Positions 14,501 through 23,362 of a DNA stretch of 64,000 bases are shown here, piece after piece. The stretch's first letter is position 1, and each line of letters starts with the position of its first letter. This stretch comes from Paroedura picta (lineage: Eukaryota; Chordata; Lepidosauria; Squamata; Gekkonidae), in assembly GCF_049243985.1 (NCBI RefSeq), contig NC_135378.1:37296941-37360940 (forward strand). Reading direction: 5' to 3'. Under the pieces are notes generated by a model. The model was not told where the DNA came from. It saw nothing but the letters and a program-made list of their open reading frames with translations, and searched no databases. Position numbers and translations under genes: made by a program.

Positions 14501-17500
14501 CAGGAATGTCATTTTGGAGATCATTTTGGGCTGCAGCATGAGGAGAGAAGGGAGGAAATTGCACTGCACAAAAATACATCCTTCTACTTGTGAAAGTGCT
14601 CCAGTGAAACTAACCCTCTGGGTCCTCTCCTAATAACTCTGGACTCCGACTTTTGCTGATATCCAATCTTAACACAATACTCAGTGTGGCTTATAACTTC
14701 CACAGCTATCAACATCATCATGACTATTCTTTTTTTAATACACGCACATCTACTGTTGCTTACCTAATAGTGTTATATCCTCCATGGGAAAGGCGAAATG
14801 AAACAAAAAGTGGAAAGAGAAGGCGATGGGAAAAGGAAGTGAAAGTGGAGATGGAGAAGCTGCAGATGCTTGTGAATGAGAAGAGCAATGCTATTGACCA
14901 ATATCTGCTGAGTGGAGACCAAAAGGTGAGACAAAATGTCCCCATGTATGGTTTAATGCCCCAACAGTAATAATCTGCTTTTAATGCTTTAGATCAGTGG
15001 TCCCCAACCCCCGGTCCAGGGACCGGTACCAGTCCATGGATCAGTCGGTACCAGGCCGCGGCTCCTTCTCGTCCTCCACCCCAGCTGCTGCCTTGGGGGC
15101 TGCCCTGCCATTCTGCTGCTGGCTCACCTTTGGTGCTCTTCAGTGGCCATCGTGGCTGGGGCTCCCCCTCAGTGTGGCACTGCGCACCTGCTGCTGGCAG
15201 CGCCCCCCAACGAGTGGCGGGAAGTCAGGGGTGCCAGCAAGAAAGCAAGTGGAGCAGGGGCTCAAGTGGCAGCAATGTCCCTCGGCAAAAAACTACCCCC
15301 CTCCTGGGCCTCAGTAAAATTGTCAAGCATTGACCGGTCCCCGGTGATAAAAAGGTTGGGGACCACTGCTTTAGATACATCGGCATACTTTAGCCCATTT
15401 TGGAGTGTACGCTTTTGGCAAACAGAACTGTGCAATTTCTGGCTTTTCAAACAGTTAAGAACAAAAACAAAAAAAAGTTTTCTCCTGTTTTTGGAATGTT
15501 AACCAAGAAGCCAATGCAACAACATCCCAAGGCTTCATGGTAGTGACTTCTAGTCTAAGGATTGTCATTCCAGTCGCAGAACATTTCTTCTACTTCCATG
15601 GGCTATAATTCAACTTGGGGGAACATCATTCCAGTCCTTCTGGTATGTGTGGGTACAGGTATCCAACAGCCGAGCCTGTTTTTTTCGCTTTTTGCTGATA
15701 TACCCAGAGTACAAAAAGAAGATAACCAAATTAAAACTATATTTCATTTAAGAACTCACATTTGTGGCTCAAGATCTTGAGTAGATTGTACCCTCCATCT
15801 CGCTCTCTCTGTCTCCCTAGGTGGCTGTTTGTTCCTACTATGCACATCACCTGTCAGTGTTTAGCTTGGAAAACATGTCCCATCTCCACACTATTGAGAG
15901 TAGAGAATCCATGCTTTTCTTACACAGTGCTGCCTTAACCTATGATGGTCTTTACCTGGTACTCACCAATTACAATGAGGAAGAAAAAGTCAGCTATGTA
16001 ACAATGTGGAATTTAAAGTCTGGAAAGGTATTATTTCTGAAACATTTTACAGGGGTTTTGCCTCTACCTTGCAGTTATAGAAAATAATCTATCCCCCTAC
16101 CCCCACCCAGCAGAGCTTCTTTATAAAAGGTTTGGGAAGTAAATAATATGATTTGTTCTTTGAGCTACTATCTCCCATTCTGTTTTCGACCAGTTTAAAA
16201 TTATTTATGGTAGAAAATATTCTCAGTTTTGGAACTTATGGACCTTCTTCTTTCTTTTCACTCATCCAATTTCCAAGGCCACGAAAAATATTCCTCTAGC
16301 TCTTGATTGCTCTCTGTTTCTAAAAATTAGATATCTGTTCCTTGGCTTCAGCTCTTCATTATTTTGCTTTTCCAAAGTTATAGATGAACAACGTGGAATT
16401 ACTAGTAGAGTGGGACACCTTGTTCCATTAGCAATCCCAATGAAAGACTATGATGTACAGCCATCTTGGGCACCCTGTAGGAAGACTAGCCCTTTGTATT
16501 AGGATAAATGAGCTGTAAATTGCTTCCTAAAAGCAGAAGAAAGCAAGGAAATGTTTAAAACCAATTGTTTTCCTCCCCTGAAAACTTTAGGTTCAGAAAA
16601 GATTAAAAAATGAGCCAAATGTCTGTTGTATAGCTATTACTGACGACGCAAGTAGAATAATATTTGGAGTGATGACAGAAAACAGGTGAGGAAAATTCAT
16701 TATGTATTCATTATGCCTATTTACCCATTAAGATTACTTACACAAAAATTCTGCTACTGTTTAGCAAATGAATACATTTGAAAGAATGGTTTGCTATCTT
16801 TAGACTTTTTGAACTGTTTAACACTTGTACAAAATAAAAACAAGACTTCTTACCGGCAATAAAGTGAATTTGTAAAGTTTTTTTTTTAATTTGGTTGGTG
16901 AAAGAGGCTGCAGACATCACTTGGGAAAAGGCTCAGTGGTAGATTCTTTGCCTGAAGATTCCAAGTTCAGTCCCTAGAACTTCCAGTTACAGAATCTCAG
17001 GGACTAGATGTTAAGAAAGGTCTTCTTTACCTGTGGTCCTGGAGAGCTCCAGTCAATCAAATACAATGACGCCCATAAAGTACTGGGAAACACTCATCAG
17101 TAGTCTGGTCTGGTTCAAGGCAAACTTCATCTGTTTTAGAAGCTCATTAGAAGCTTCACAGCAGTGACACTTTCTAGTATCTTTTTATTATTTATTTCTT
17201 AATTATTGGATTTTCATACTGCCCACTTCCATAAGGGCTTGGAGTGATTTACGACATAAAAGCAATTAGTTCCTAAATTAAATTTAAAAATTATTAAAAA
17301 TAACATCAACTAACAATTGTAATTCTGACTGCGCTGCTTTCATCTGCTACATTCAGGAGGGTACTCTGTTCAGTTTTCATGCTCAAGAAACTGTTGACAG
17401 TCCATCGTGCAATTGCACAGCCCTTCTTATGTGGGCTGATAAACTTTTGGTCAAGTGTCCTATGTGACTTGCCTGTATAATCTCAAGTAACTAGTCAGTA

Positions 17501-20500
17501 AAATGACACAGCAATTCCTAAAGGAGCTGTTTCCTGTAGAAGATGTTTGAATTATGAAATTGTGGAGCGATAATTAAATATGGCAGGACCTACAGGAGTG
17601 GCTCAAAATGTCAAGATTTTAACAGAAGTATGAATTAGCAACAGTAGAATCTGGCAGAAGACCAACAGATGCATGTAGCATGAGTCTCTACATGATGTCT
17701 CCAATAGTAAAAGGTGTTCCATGGTACTCCCAAGGATTCACTAAGTGGGAGGAAGATTTGTACAACTGGCAAGTTTTGGTTGCCTTCTCTATAGAAAAGC
17801 AATTGCTGAATGCTTAAGTCACAATGAATATTATAGAACTGATACGAACTTTGTCACAATTTTCTAGGATTAAGATTTGGGATCCGTTTAAGCACAGACA
17901 CAAGTTAATTCAAGGTTATGAAGGTCTTCATCTGACTGTGAACAGCAAACTACACATATTAGAAGGGACAAAGGCAGTCCTGCTTGCAGGTCAGTTGAAC
18001 ATTTATAAGTGGTACTCTGAGGGCTTGAAAACATACACCACTGAAAATATACTGAACACTGACGCTTTTTTGTGAACTCAATTCAGTTGGCACCCGCAGT
18101 TAGTAGCCTAGTATTGATGGTCAAAGGTAATCTATAAAATATTAAAGATACTTCTGGCTATATGAAGCATAAACATGAATGTTAAATCCTTTCAGTGTAT
18201 ATGTTGACATCATACTGTTCAACTGCTCACTTCACAGGTTTACACATTACTTTCTTACTGTTTTTTTTTTTACTTTCCAAATACAGCTTAACTGGTTTAT
18301 GATAGTGTTCTATAGAATTTATGACCCCAAATATATTTTAGGAGTGCTAATTCATGTTGTACTTCTTTAAAAAGTATATCATTTAATATCTTTTATTTTC
18401 TGTTAAACAAATCCACACAACATTCACTGAATTGGCTGGTCAATTTGTGTGGGGATACAGCTCCTTTCTCCACTTTGTCTTGTTTGTTAATGTTTTAAAT
18501 TTGAGAAATAACATGCAAGACATACTAAATCCACCTTTATAATATGGAGACAGTCCAATTTTCAGTTTTGTTCCATGCCAATTATAGAATCTTGGTATAA
18601 TCCAAAAATAAACAGTTATAGGGAATATTAACTACTGCTAGTATATACATATCAGATTAAACAATTATTCAGATGTATTTTTAAATAAACACTTTTACCT
18701 GCTTGATTGGTTTGTTTTTATTCTAGTATAAGATAACAGGATACCATATTTTGTTTTATTATTATTATTTATTATTATTATAATTCATTGTATTTGTTAC
18801 CTGCCCTTTTTTCAGACTCAGGCTGGGGTATATAATCATAAAACATACAAAATATAAAATACATATAAATGCAATGTACAATAAATAATTAAAAAATAAA
18901 ACATCCAAAAACTGTTCCATCTTCAATTGCCTATTATGAAATTACAATGTGAAGAGAGGGGGAAGGGGGCAGAGAAGTTTCACCAGCCCCAAAATGGTTT
19001 GTAATTGGGACACTGTTAGGGAGGCCAGTTCAATTCAGCAGTTTTAAGGCTTCAACCACAGTCTTGGTGTAAGAGCTCCTTTTTACAAGTCCTGCAGAAT
19101 GGTTCAAGGTCCCTCAGGGCTCTGATCTCATTTGGAAGAGCATTCCACCAGGCTGGGCCAGGGCTAAAAAGGCCCTGGCTCTGGTTGAGGCCAGTCTGAT
19201 ATTCTAGAAACCTACACAAATGTTGCTGGCTTCAATGCCACTTGGGAGCATAGAGGAAGAGATGGTCCTCAGGTACCATGGTTTAGAGCTTTAAAGTTCA
19301 TAACCAGAATCTGATCTGATCTCCAATATGGAACCAGTGCAACTGGGAGAGCACAGATCATATATGTGCTCTCCACAGTGTCCTTATAAGGACTCGCGCA
19401 GCTGCATTCTGGACCAGTCACAGTTGCTGCAGCAGTTTCAAAAATACCCCTGCATAGAGCAATAATTTAGAACTGACCATTGCATAGACATCAAGAGGCT
19501 GGGTGCTGTTGTTCCTGGTGGAGATGGTAAAAGACCAGGCATGCAACATTTGTGACCTGGACCTCCACAGTCAAGAAGGTATCCAGAGTCACACCCAGAC
19601 TCTTCTTATACATTGCATTTGTGTCTATGAATGCAATATGCCATATTCTGCAAATCCATGGTTTAGGTAAGACTGTCTTCTTCCAAGCTTGTGTTTATAC
19701 TTGCCTGGCCACTGTCAAGAGACAGGGCATCTTATAATCAAAAGCTTTCATTTATCACCTGGAAGACATCTGTCCAGAATTTCTGACCCTGTAGGCATGA
19801 CCACCAGCTATGTAATAGTTAAAAGAACCCACATCAGCCTGGGATCTTGCTCTCAGAATACAAGCATACAGTAATAACTGGAAATATTCTAGTGCTGTCC
19901 TTCACCAGTGTTGCTGCTCCCTCCTTTCTTCCACATTGCCTGAGCATGTAGAGATAGTAAAATATGTATTAGCAAAACTCTTGTAAATATTTCAGATGCT
20001 GAACATATGCAGGTGCCTCAAGACTGCCTGTTTTCACTACATGATCAAAGGCATATGGGCATCAGGCTAATAACATATGTAAGATGCAGAACACAGGAAG
20101 CAGCAGAGAGAACAATTATCCTATATATCTATTAGCTACAGCCATATATATTCTAACTACCCTCCAGCTGTAGAAGAAAAGAATTCAAGTGTTACTGTAC
20201 AAAGGCCATGAAGCTGCTAAAATACAACTTTCATAGCACTCCAGCAACTAGGTTTGTGTTCACTACTACAGAAGTTACGTCAATGGGTCAAAAAACCACA
20301 AAGCAGAAATACCCATTTGTATGTATTTTAGATCTCTGAGCTGAAGTATTATGAGTCTGTTATTACAGCCAAGGAGGAAAGAAGTTCATAGTGCAGTATT
20401 TAAGCCAGGCTTTCTCAACCAGGGTTTCGTGAAACCCTGTGGTTTCTTCGTAGACCTGAGAGGGTTTCCTGAATGGGTGGAAGCTAATTACTTTAAAAAA

Positions 20501-21344
20501 TATATATTTGTTAAACATTTCTCAGGTGATATGACCAAAGATGGTCATGTCAACCTGCCCCCCCCCCATGACCGTTGAGAAGGGGAGGGGCCCTGGGTGA
20601 GTGTGTACACAGTTATGCTCCCCAACTATATTCTGCATGATTGCACCACTTCTGGGTTTTTTTTAAATCCGAAGAATGCCTCAGGGATTCCCCAATGATA
20701 AAAACATTGAGGAAGGCTGGCTTAAGTACAATGTAATGGATTGGATTTATCAAGCTTTTTCAGCTAATCATACCCCAATTCCCCTTCTTACTACAGCTTC
20801 ACCCCCCACATGGCTTTTGTCCCCATGCATTTCCCACGAGCCCCAGTGGTCCAAGGAGACCCCCCCTCCACCCTTTTTCAGCAACAAGAGATGCTGGCTA
20901 TATCGTTTCATTTCATTTGATGTCATTTATGTATGGCCATTGACCAGCATCAAGAAAACACAGTAACAATTAAAGCACTTTAACCACCGAGTCACTCAAC
21001 ACCAATCAAGGCTTTTTGTACTCTACTGGCAATATAACAGAAATTTGCCATTGTGGCTGGCTATATCCAATCTAACATGACAGTATGTATATTTACTTCT
21101 ATTAGGTGAAATCAGTCTCTGGGACTTGGAAAACGGCACACTTCTATCCATCTTTACTCCAGACAGCAAGATCTCCTGCTTAACTGTTGCCTTTGACAGA
21201 CAGACAATACTTTTAGGATTGAGTGACAGCCCAACTCTCATCACCTTGAAAATGGTGAGCATCACCAGTGCTGGAAGTTCAACAGGAAAAGATTTATTTG
21301 GAGAAGAATCCACAAGCAGTGAAGAAGAGCCGGAAGTTAGTTAA
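469..21344 (+). CDS. NACHT/WD-repeat (NWD)-like protein, C-terminal WD40 part, 5' end outside window
   Basis: Thirteen exons read in one continuous frame: 469-800, 2091-2224, 4957-5085, 7282-7529, 8744-8912, 10412-10613, 10744-10874, 12992-13152, 14771-14925, 15821-16027, 16591-16685, 17868-17989 and 21106-21344 (stop TAA). Every junction has AG/GT borders and matching phase, giving 773 complete residues plus a split first Gly codon. About nine WD40 strand endings are visible, such as LKLWDL, IKIWDL, LQLWNL, ITVWNI, VTMWNL, IKIWDP and ISLWDL, so this is one or two beta-propellers. A charged, lysine/arginine-rich linker interrupts the propeller in exon 9. The layout and motifs suggest the C-terminal half of an NWD1/NWD2-like cytoplasmic STAND protein; that assignment comes from family memory, not a search. 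The NACHT part and start codon would lie to the left of the window. It converges on ING2. Alternative: another large WD-repeat protein. Confidence 0.85.
918..1075 (+). repeat. tRNA-derived SINE, truncated body
   Basis: The body runs from gcagccagctgggttatctt to the typical gattgtaagccgctttgaga end. The tRNA-like head is missing. It matches the full copies at 53152 and 59746. Confidence 0.7.
1871..1911 (+). repeat. tRNA-derived SINE tail fragment
   Basis: The sequence carries the family ending gcatataagaaccaactctt followed by a short (CTT)n run. Only this tail remains. Confidence 0.6.
2091..2224 (+). CDS. WD-repeat gene, second visible exon (short)
   Basis: This 134-base exon codes 44 residues plus two bases, beginning VFDLTRSCQLVHQGF. 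It is bounded by attaaag (acceptor) and tatag/gttagt (donor). It is needed to bridge the phase-0 end of the exon before it and the exon after it, which starts with only the third base of a codon. That phase requirement is the main reason to accept it. Confidence 0.8.
2321..2495. repeat. Fold-back repeat with near-perfect inverted arms
   Basis: Arms at 2321-2371 and 2413-2463 are reverse complements at 49 of 51 positions around a 41-base loop. The direct repeat ttcattaagaa occurs at 2314-2324 and 2496-2506 and looks like a target-site duplication. The arm sequence (caccttTAAGACC type) recurs elsewhere in the window. Confidence 0.75.
3360..3600 (+). repeat. tRNA-derived SINE, near full length
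   Basis: An A-box-like head (gatgtagtggttaagag) and B-box-like gggtttgattccccac are followed by the ctgggtgaccttgggctagt body and the gtctgttgtgg region. It lies in the second visible intron. Confidence 0.8.
3717..3870. repeat. Unclassified repeat-like block, possibly a DNA transposon fragment
   Basis: The block starts at ggggccattccgcac and is unusually rich in CpG for its surroundings. It resembles non-autonomous elements I associate with lizard genomes, but no second copy is seen here to prove it. Confidence 0.3.
4957..5085 (+). CDS. WD-repeat gene, third visible exon
   Basis: A pyrimidine-rich acceptor (ttttcttttatag) and donor ttcag/gtacta bound 129 bases. The exon codes SGNEAMVFSGKKGKVVAKLK and following residues. 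It enters with one base of a codon and leaves with two. Confidence 0.8.
5990..7165 (+). mobile_element. Fossil Ty3/gypsy-type LTR retrotransposon, 5' part
   Basis: An LTR-like stretch with a TATA-type box and an AATAAA signal ends near 6694. It is followed by a leader and a Gag-like coding remnant very rich in Glu, Lys and Gln (about 6730-7165), which would form a coiled coil. No pol or second LTR is visible. It is clearly broken in several places and looks old. The left limit is uncertain. It lies in the intron between the third and fourth visible exons. Confidence 0.55.
7282..7529 (+). CDS. WD-repeat gene, fourth visible exon
   Basis: Acceptor cattacag and donor ggtg/gtgagt bound 248 bases. 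The exon codes CPFMRQHEIVHIELYSVHNF and then a WD40 strand ending in ILTWNL. It leaves in phase 1. The fossil LTR element in the intron before it ends about 115 bases upstream. Confidence 0.85.
7868..8110 (-). repeat. MIR/CORE-like tRNA SINE, minus orientation
   Basis: Read on the minus strand, it has a tRNA-like head (tggtgtagaggttagagtat), a B-box-like stretch and the ggtgaccatggttcagtcac core. It lies in the intron after the fourth visible exon. Confidence 0.6.
8320..8475 (+). repeat. BovB-like LINE (or Sauria SINE) tail
   Basis: A (GTT)n run is followed by gttacaaagtcatgtctgac and ccccatggacaatgatcctc, the pattern of BovB LINE 3' ends and of SINEs that share that tail. Only about 150 bases remain, in the intron after the fourth visible exon. 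Confidence 0.6.
8461..8538 (+). repeat. Compound microsatellite (CTT)n-(CT)n-(CA)n-(CG)n
   Basis: A stepwise compound tract adjoins the BovB-like tail. Bases 8497-8538 alternate pyrimidine and purine without a break. Confidence 0.95.
8744..8912 (+). CDS. WD-repeat gene, fifth visible exon
   Basis: Acceptor cacatgcag and donor tcgag/gtaaga bound 169 bases. The exon codes a WD40 unit with CLAFCDGENYLQLWNL. It enters in phase 1 and leaves in phase 2, and translated length is under 60 residues. Confidence 0.85.
9599..9721. mobile_element. hAT-type palindromic MITE
   Basis: The termini are caggggtagtcaacctgtgg and its reverse complement, and almost the whole 123-base element is a palindrome. The flanks ctttgggg (9591-9598) and ctttggag (9722-9729) fit an 8-bp target duplication with one difference. 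The CAGGG start and 8-bp duplication are hAT traits. Confidence 0.85.
10412..10613 (+). CDS. WD-repeat gene, sixth visible exon
   Basis: Acceptor ttttctaag and donor ttccag/gtacca bound 202 bases. The exon codes YAVCQNMSPGAITVWNIV and following residues. It enters in phase 2 and leaves in phase 0. Confidence 0.85.
10744..10874 (+). CDS. WD-repeat gene, seventh visible exon
   Basis: Only 130 bases of intron separate it from the exon before. Acceptor tttctag and donor aacag/gtaatg bound 131 bases coding TLLVYDLLKKKFIKKQTGLY and following residues. It enters in phase 0 and leaves in phase 2. Confidence 0.8.
11570..11832 (-). repeat. tRNA-derived SINE, minus orientation
   Basis: The copy ends in the tRNA-like head (minus strand: ttggtgtaatggttaggaac) at the right and carries the same body as the plus-strand copies. 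It lies between exons at 10744 and 12992. Confidence 0.8.
12992..13152 (+). CDS. WD-repeat gene, eighth visible exon
   Basis: Acceptor gtattttcag and donor gcag/gtttcc (a weak donor) bound 161 bases. The exon codes DHFITWNLETGFIKDR and then a hydrophilic stretch. It leaves in phase 1, which fits the next exon. Confidence 0.8.
13595..14310 (+). mobile_element. L2/CR1-type LINE 3' remnant
   Basis: A translation near 13630-14070 shows typical reverse-transcriptase C-terminal motifs: SRLDHCNLLYKGLP, KLQLVQNMA, GPVYLRDRLLEY and WWNELPREIRVLMELTKFHS. It sits in two frames, so there is at least one frameshift. An AT-rich 3' tail with aataaa follows. The element is a dead fragment in the intron before exon 14771. 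Confidence 0.75.
14771..14925 (+). CDS. WD-repeat gene, ninth visible exon (charged linker)
   Basis: Acceptor cctaatag and donor caaaag/gtgaga bound 155 bases. The exon codes LYPPWERRNETKSGKRRRWE followed by a Glu/Lys-rich stretch likely to form a helix or coiled coil. It has no WD40 strand, so it is an insertion between propeller blades. It enters in phase 1 and leaves in phase 0. An hAT-like element sits 69 bases past its donor. Confidence 0.8.
14995..15368 (+). mobile_element. hAT-like non-autonomous DNA transposon
   Basis: The termini are cagtggtccccaacc and ggttggggaccactg. They are flanked by perfect 8-bp copies of ctttagat at 14987-14994 and 15369-15376. The GC-rich interior has open frames that resemble no transposase. 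It inserted 69 bases after the donor of the exon ending at 14925. Confidence 0.9.
15821..16027 (+). CDS. WD-repeat gene, tenth visible exon
   Basis: A strong acceptor (ctgtctccctag) and donor aaag/gtatta bound 207 bases, exactly 69 codons in phase 0 at both ends. The exon codes VAVCSYYAHHLSVFSLENMS and a blade ending in VTMWNL. Confidence 0.85.
16591..16685 (+). CDS. WD-repeat gene, eleventh visible exon (short)
   Basis: Acceptor aactttag and donor aacag/gtgagg bound 95 bases coding VQKRLKNEPNVCCIAITDDA and following residues. It is phase 0 at entry and phase 2 at exit. The exon codes only 31 whole codons. Confidence 0.8.
16930..17130 (+). repeat. tRNA-derived SINE, second family
   Basis: The head ggctcagtggtagattcttt and the B-box-like aagttcagtccctagaactt are followed by a body with ctgtggtcctggagagctcc. 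It differs from the gtgtagtggtta family in the rest of the window. Confidence 0.65.
17868..17989 (+). CDS. WD-repeat gene, twelfth visible exon
   Basis: Acceptor attttctag and donor tgcag/gtcagt bound 122 bases coding IKIWDPFKHRHKLIQGYEGL and following residues. It enters in phase 2 and leaves in phase 1. It is followed by a 3.1-kb intron rich in LINE and hAT-like sequence. Confidence 0.8.
18745..19860 (-). mobile_element. LINE 3' remnant, minus orientation (L2/CR1-type)
   Basis: An (ATT)n run at the left corresponds to the 3' tail. Further right, the segment around 19130-19200 matches the reverse complement of the WWNEL/AEKALA coding block of the LINE at 13595. The part past about 19300 is like the block at 58226-59050. 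No open frame remains. Confidence 0.6.
20406..20725 (+). mobile_element. hAT-like non-autonomous element (ggctttctcaacc family)
   Basis: The left end is ccaggctttctcaaccaggg and the right end is attgaggaaggctgg, partly inverted. Two further copies lie at 49335-49700 (plus) and 61665-62115 (minus), sharing blocks such as gggtttcctgaatg and gcaccacttctgggtttt. Confidence 0.65.
21106..21344 (+). CDS. WD-repeat gene, thirteenth visible exon (terminal form A)
   Basis: The acceptor is cttctattag at 21096-21105. The exon codes GEISLWDLENGTLLSIFTPD, the last propeller strand, and then an acidic serine-rich tail ending EEEPEVS before TAA at 21342-21344. A good internal donor (atg/gtgagc, 21254/21255) would cut off the acidic tail and allow splicing to the exon at 22182. 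Confidence 0.8.
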
Positions 21345-21917
21345 GGAAACCATTCTGGACAGAACACAGCACACCAGGTAAATTAGCTGAAAACGCAAGT
21401 ACTACATACTGTAAGGCTTTTAAAAGGAAATCACTCACTGATGTGACTAATAACAAGCGATCTAGAATCTACTAACTAGCTAAATTAAATAGAAATAAGC
21501 CCTTTCTGTTGCTTGAAATTCTGCCTCCTTCCATGTGTCCGAGGATGCAAGCTCTGACTCAAGAAAACTTGTTGTTTGAATAGATGCATCAGTATAAAGG
21601 CCAGCCTCCCAATCCCAAAGGGGGGAAGTTGTGCAGCCCAGTGAACATCTGTATGCAGCATGTATAACACAAAATATGAAAGACAAAGGCTACTAGAGAT
21701 CAAGTGGTTCCGATTCTCTCTGAAGGACCCCATAAAAAAACTTACAATGAAATATGCAGAGATTCACTTGCCTCGTTTTCATTTCTGTATGATATGATGG
21801 AATGATATCTGTTTGAAATGCTAATTGTCTTGATTTCGCAGTCTGACAGTGAAATGAAATTGTACTATGTGGTAATTCAGCCCAGCGTTGCTCCTACCAT
21901 GTTGTTATGTAAACTTT

Positions 21918-21923
21918 AATAAA
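21918..21923 (+). terminator. Polyadenylation signal AATAAA for the WD-repeat gene
   Basis: An AATAAA hexamer lies 574 bases past the TAA stop, followed by a T/G-rich stretch. It fits the 3' end of the form-A transcript. Confidence 0.55.
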
Positions 21924-22181
21924 ATGGTTTTAATCAGTGTAACCTGGCATGGAATGCTTTCAGTATTTTAATTACATTTGTTGATAGAAAAAGGGTGGTG
22001 GTGAGGAGATAGTCGAGATGCAGCTGCTAACTTGAGAATTTCAACCCTTCCAAGCCCCACCTATAAATCTTGTGATTTGGCACACCACTCATTATCAAGT
22101 GTAGCAAAACCAGTATACCTGCATCCATTAGGATGGATAAAAATTAAATATCTTAACAAGTGTTTGTTGTTTCATCTACAG

Positions 22182-22289
22182 GTTACTTCTTTAGAAAAAC
22201 TTGGCTTAGAAATCCAATATATGCATAAACAGGGAGGAAAAACAGAAAAGAGGCTTTCTAGCACTTCTTCTGCAAGAAACTTGTCTTAG
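22182..22289 (+). CDS. Possible alternative last exon (form B) of the WD-repeat gene
   Basis: The acceptor ttgtttcatctacag ends at 22181. In phase 0 the exon codes VTSLEKLGLEIQYMHK and a basic Ser/Lys-rich tail ending ARNLS before TAG at 22287-22289. The phase matches the internal donor at 21255. It lies beyond the polyadenylation signal at 21918, so using it would need read-through of that site. Support is splice signals and phase only. Confidence 0.5.
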   Translation, partial: VTSLEKLGLEIQYMHKQGGKTEKRLSSTSSARNLS

Positions 22290-22494
22290 TTGTAGGTTTA
22301 GGAACATTTCGAAGGAATCCTTTCGCTGCCTAAAAAAGAAAAAACATAGGAAACAACAAGGAACTGTATGTGTATGATTGAATTAAGTTGTAGACTTATC
22401 AGGAACCATTTAGTGGCTGATCTTAGTAACAATATGAAGAAGACAATGACAAAATCTAGATTCTGGCATGCTAATTATGTGACCCCTGAGCCCC

Positions 22495-22930
22495 TGGCCC
22501 CAGGGAAGCTCACTCGGCCTCAACAAGGGCCAGAGCTTTTTCCATCCTGGGTCTAACCTGGTGGAATGAGCTCCCAGAGGAGATCAGGGCCCTGATGGAG
22601 CTTAAACAGTTCCACAGGGCCTGCAAAAGGGAGTTCCTCCACCAGGGATTTGGTTGAGATCAATCCGTGCCATCACTTCCCAAGGGCCCTCCTCCTGAGC
22701 CTCCTTCCATGGGACCCACCATAACTCTGCCCAACCCACTGGGCTATTAAGTATGAGTTAATTTAATGTTTTCCACATTTTCCTACTGTTCCATGTTGCT
22801 TGTTGTTTCACTTCATTCATTATTGTTAACCTAAGTTATCTGTATGATTTCTGTTCTGTTTTATGTGAACCGCCCTGAGGCTTTAGGGAAGGGTGGTTTA
22901 TAAATATAATAAATAAATAAATAAATAAAA
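22495..22930 (+). mobile_element. L2/CR1-type LINE 3' end
   Basis: It carries the ggtggaatgagctcccagag block (WNELPEE), the ggcctgcaaaagggagttcc block, the 3' UTR and the ending gaaccgccctgaggctttag, followed by (AATA)n. It is the same family as the element at 13595 and better preserved at its tail. Confidence 0.75.
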
Positions 22931-23184
22931 TAGAGTGAAGCAGCTTAATCAAAGATTAAATATTAGACTGAAGTGCTGAAGATCACATGTATACTTAAAA
23001 TATTTCTATTGTCATTATAAACTGCACAGAGGTTACTAATGCAGGGCAGATACTGATGAAATTTTGAAAGAACTTGTGGAATTATTGACCATGGAAAGCC
23101 CTCCTAGATCAGGCCAATCCAGGTTAAAGAAACACTGCCAGAGTTATAGGCTGTAATTAAGGCAATTCCCGACTTAAATAGTTC

Positions 23185-23362
23185 AGGATAGCCTGATCTC
23201 AGCAGATCTTGGAAACTAAGTAGGGCTGGCCCTGGTTACTACTTTGATTGGAGAACGCCAAGGAATAGAAGGGTCATGATACGGATGGCAAACCACCTCT
23301 GAACCTCTCTTGCCTTGAAAACCCCTATGGGGTTGCCATAAATCAGCTGCAATTGATGGCAA
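23185..23362 (+). repeat. 5S-rRNA-derived SINE
   Basis: The head resembles 5S rRNA: gcctgatctcagcagatctt, then ggaaactaagtagggctggc and ctggttactactttgattgg. The body ends in ttgccttgaaaacccctatg and ttgccataaatcagctgcaa. Confidence 0.8.

Noticed and set aside
15130-15502. Overlapping open frames between the ninth and tenth exons of the WD-repeat gene
   Set aside because: They lie in the hAT-like insertion and its flank and would break the exon phase chain.
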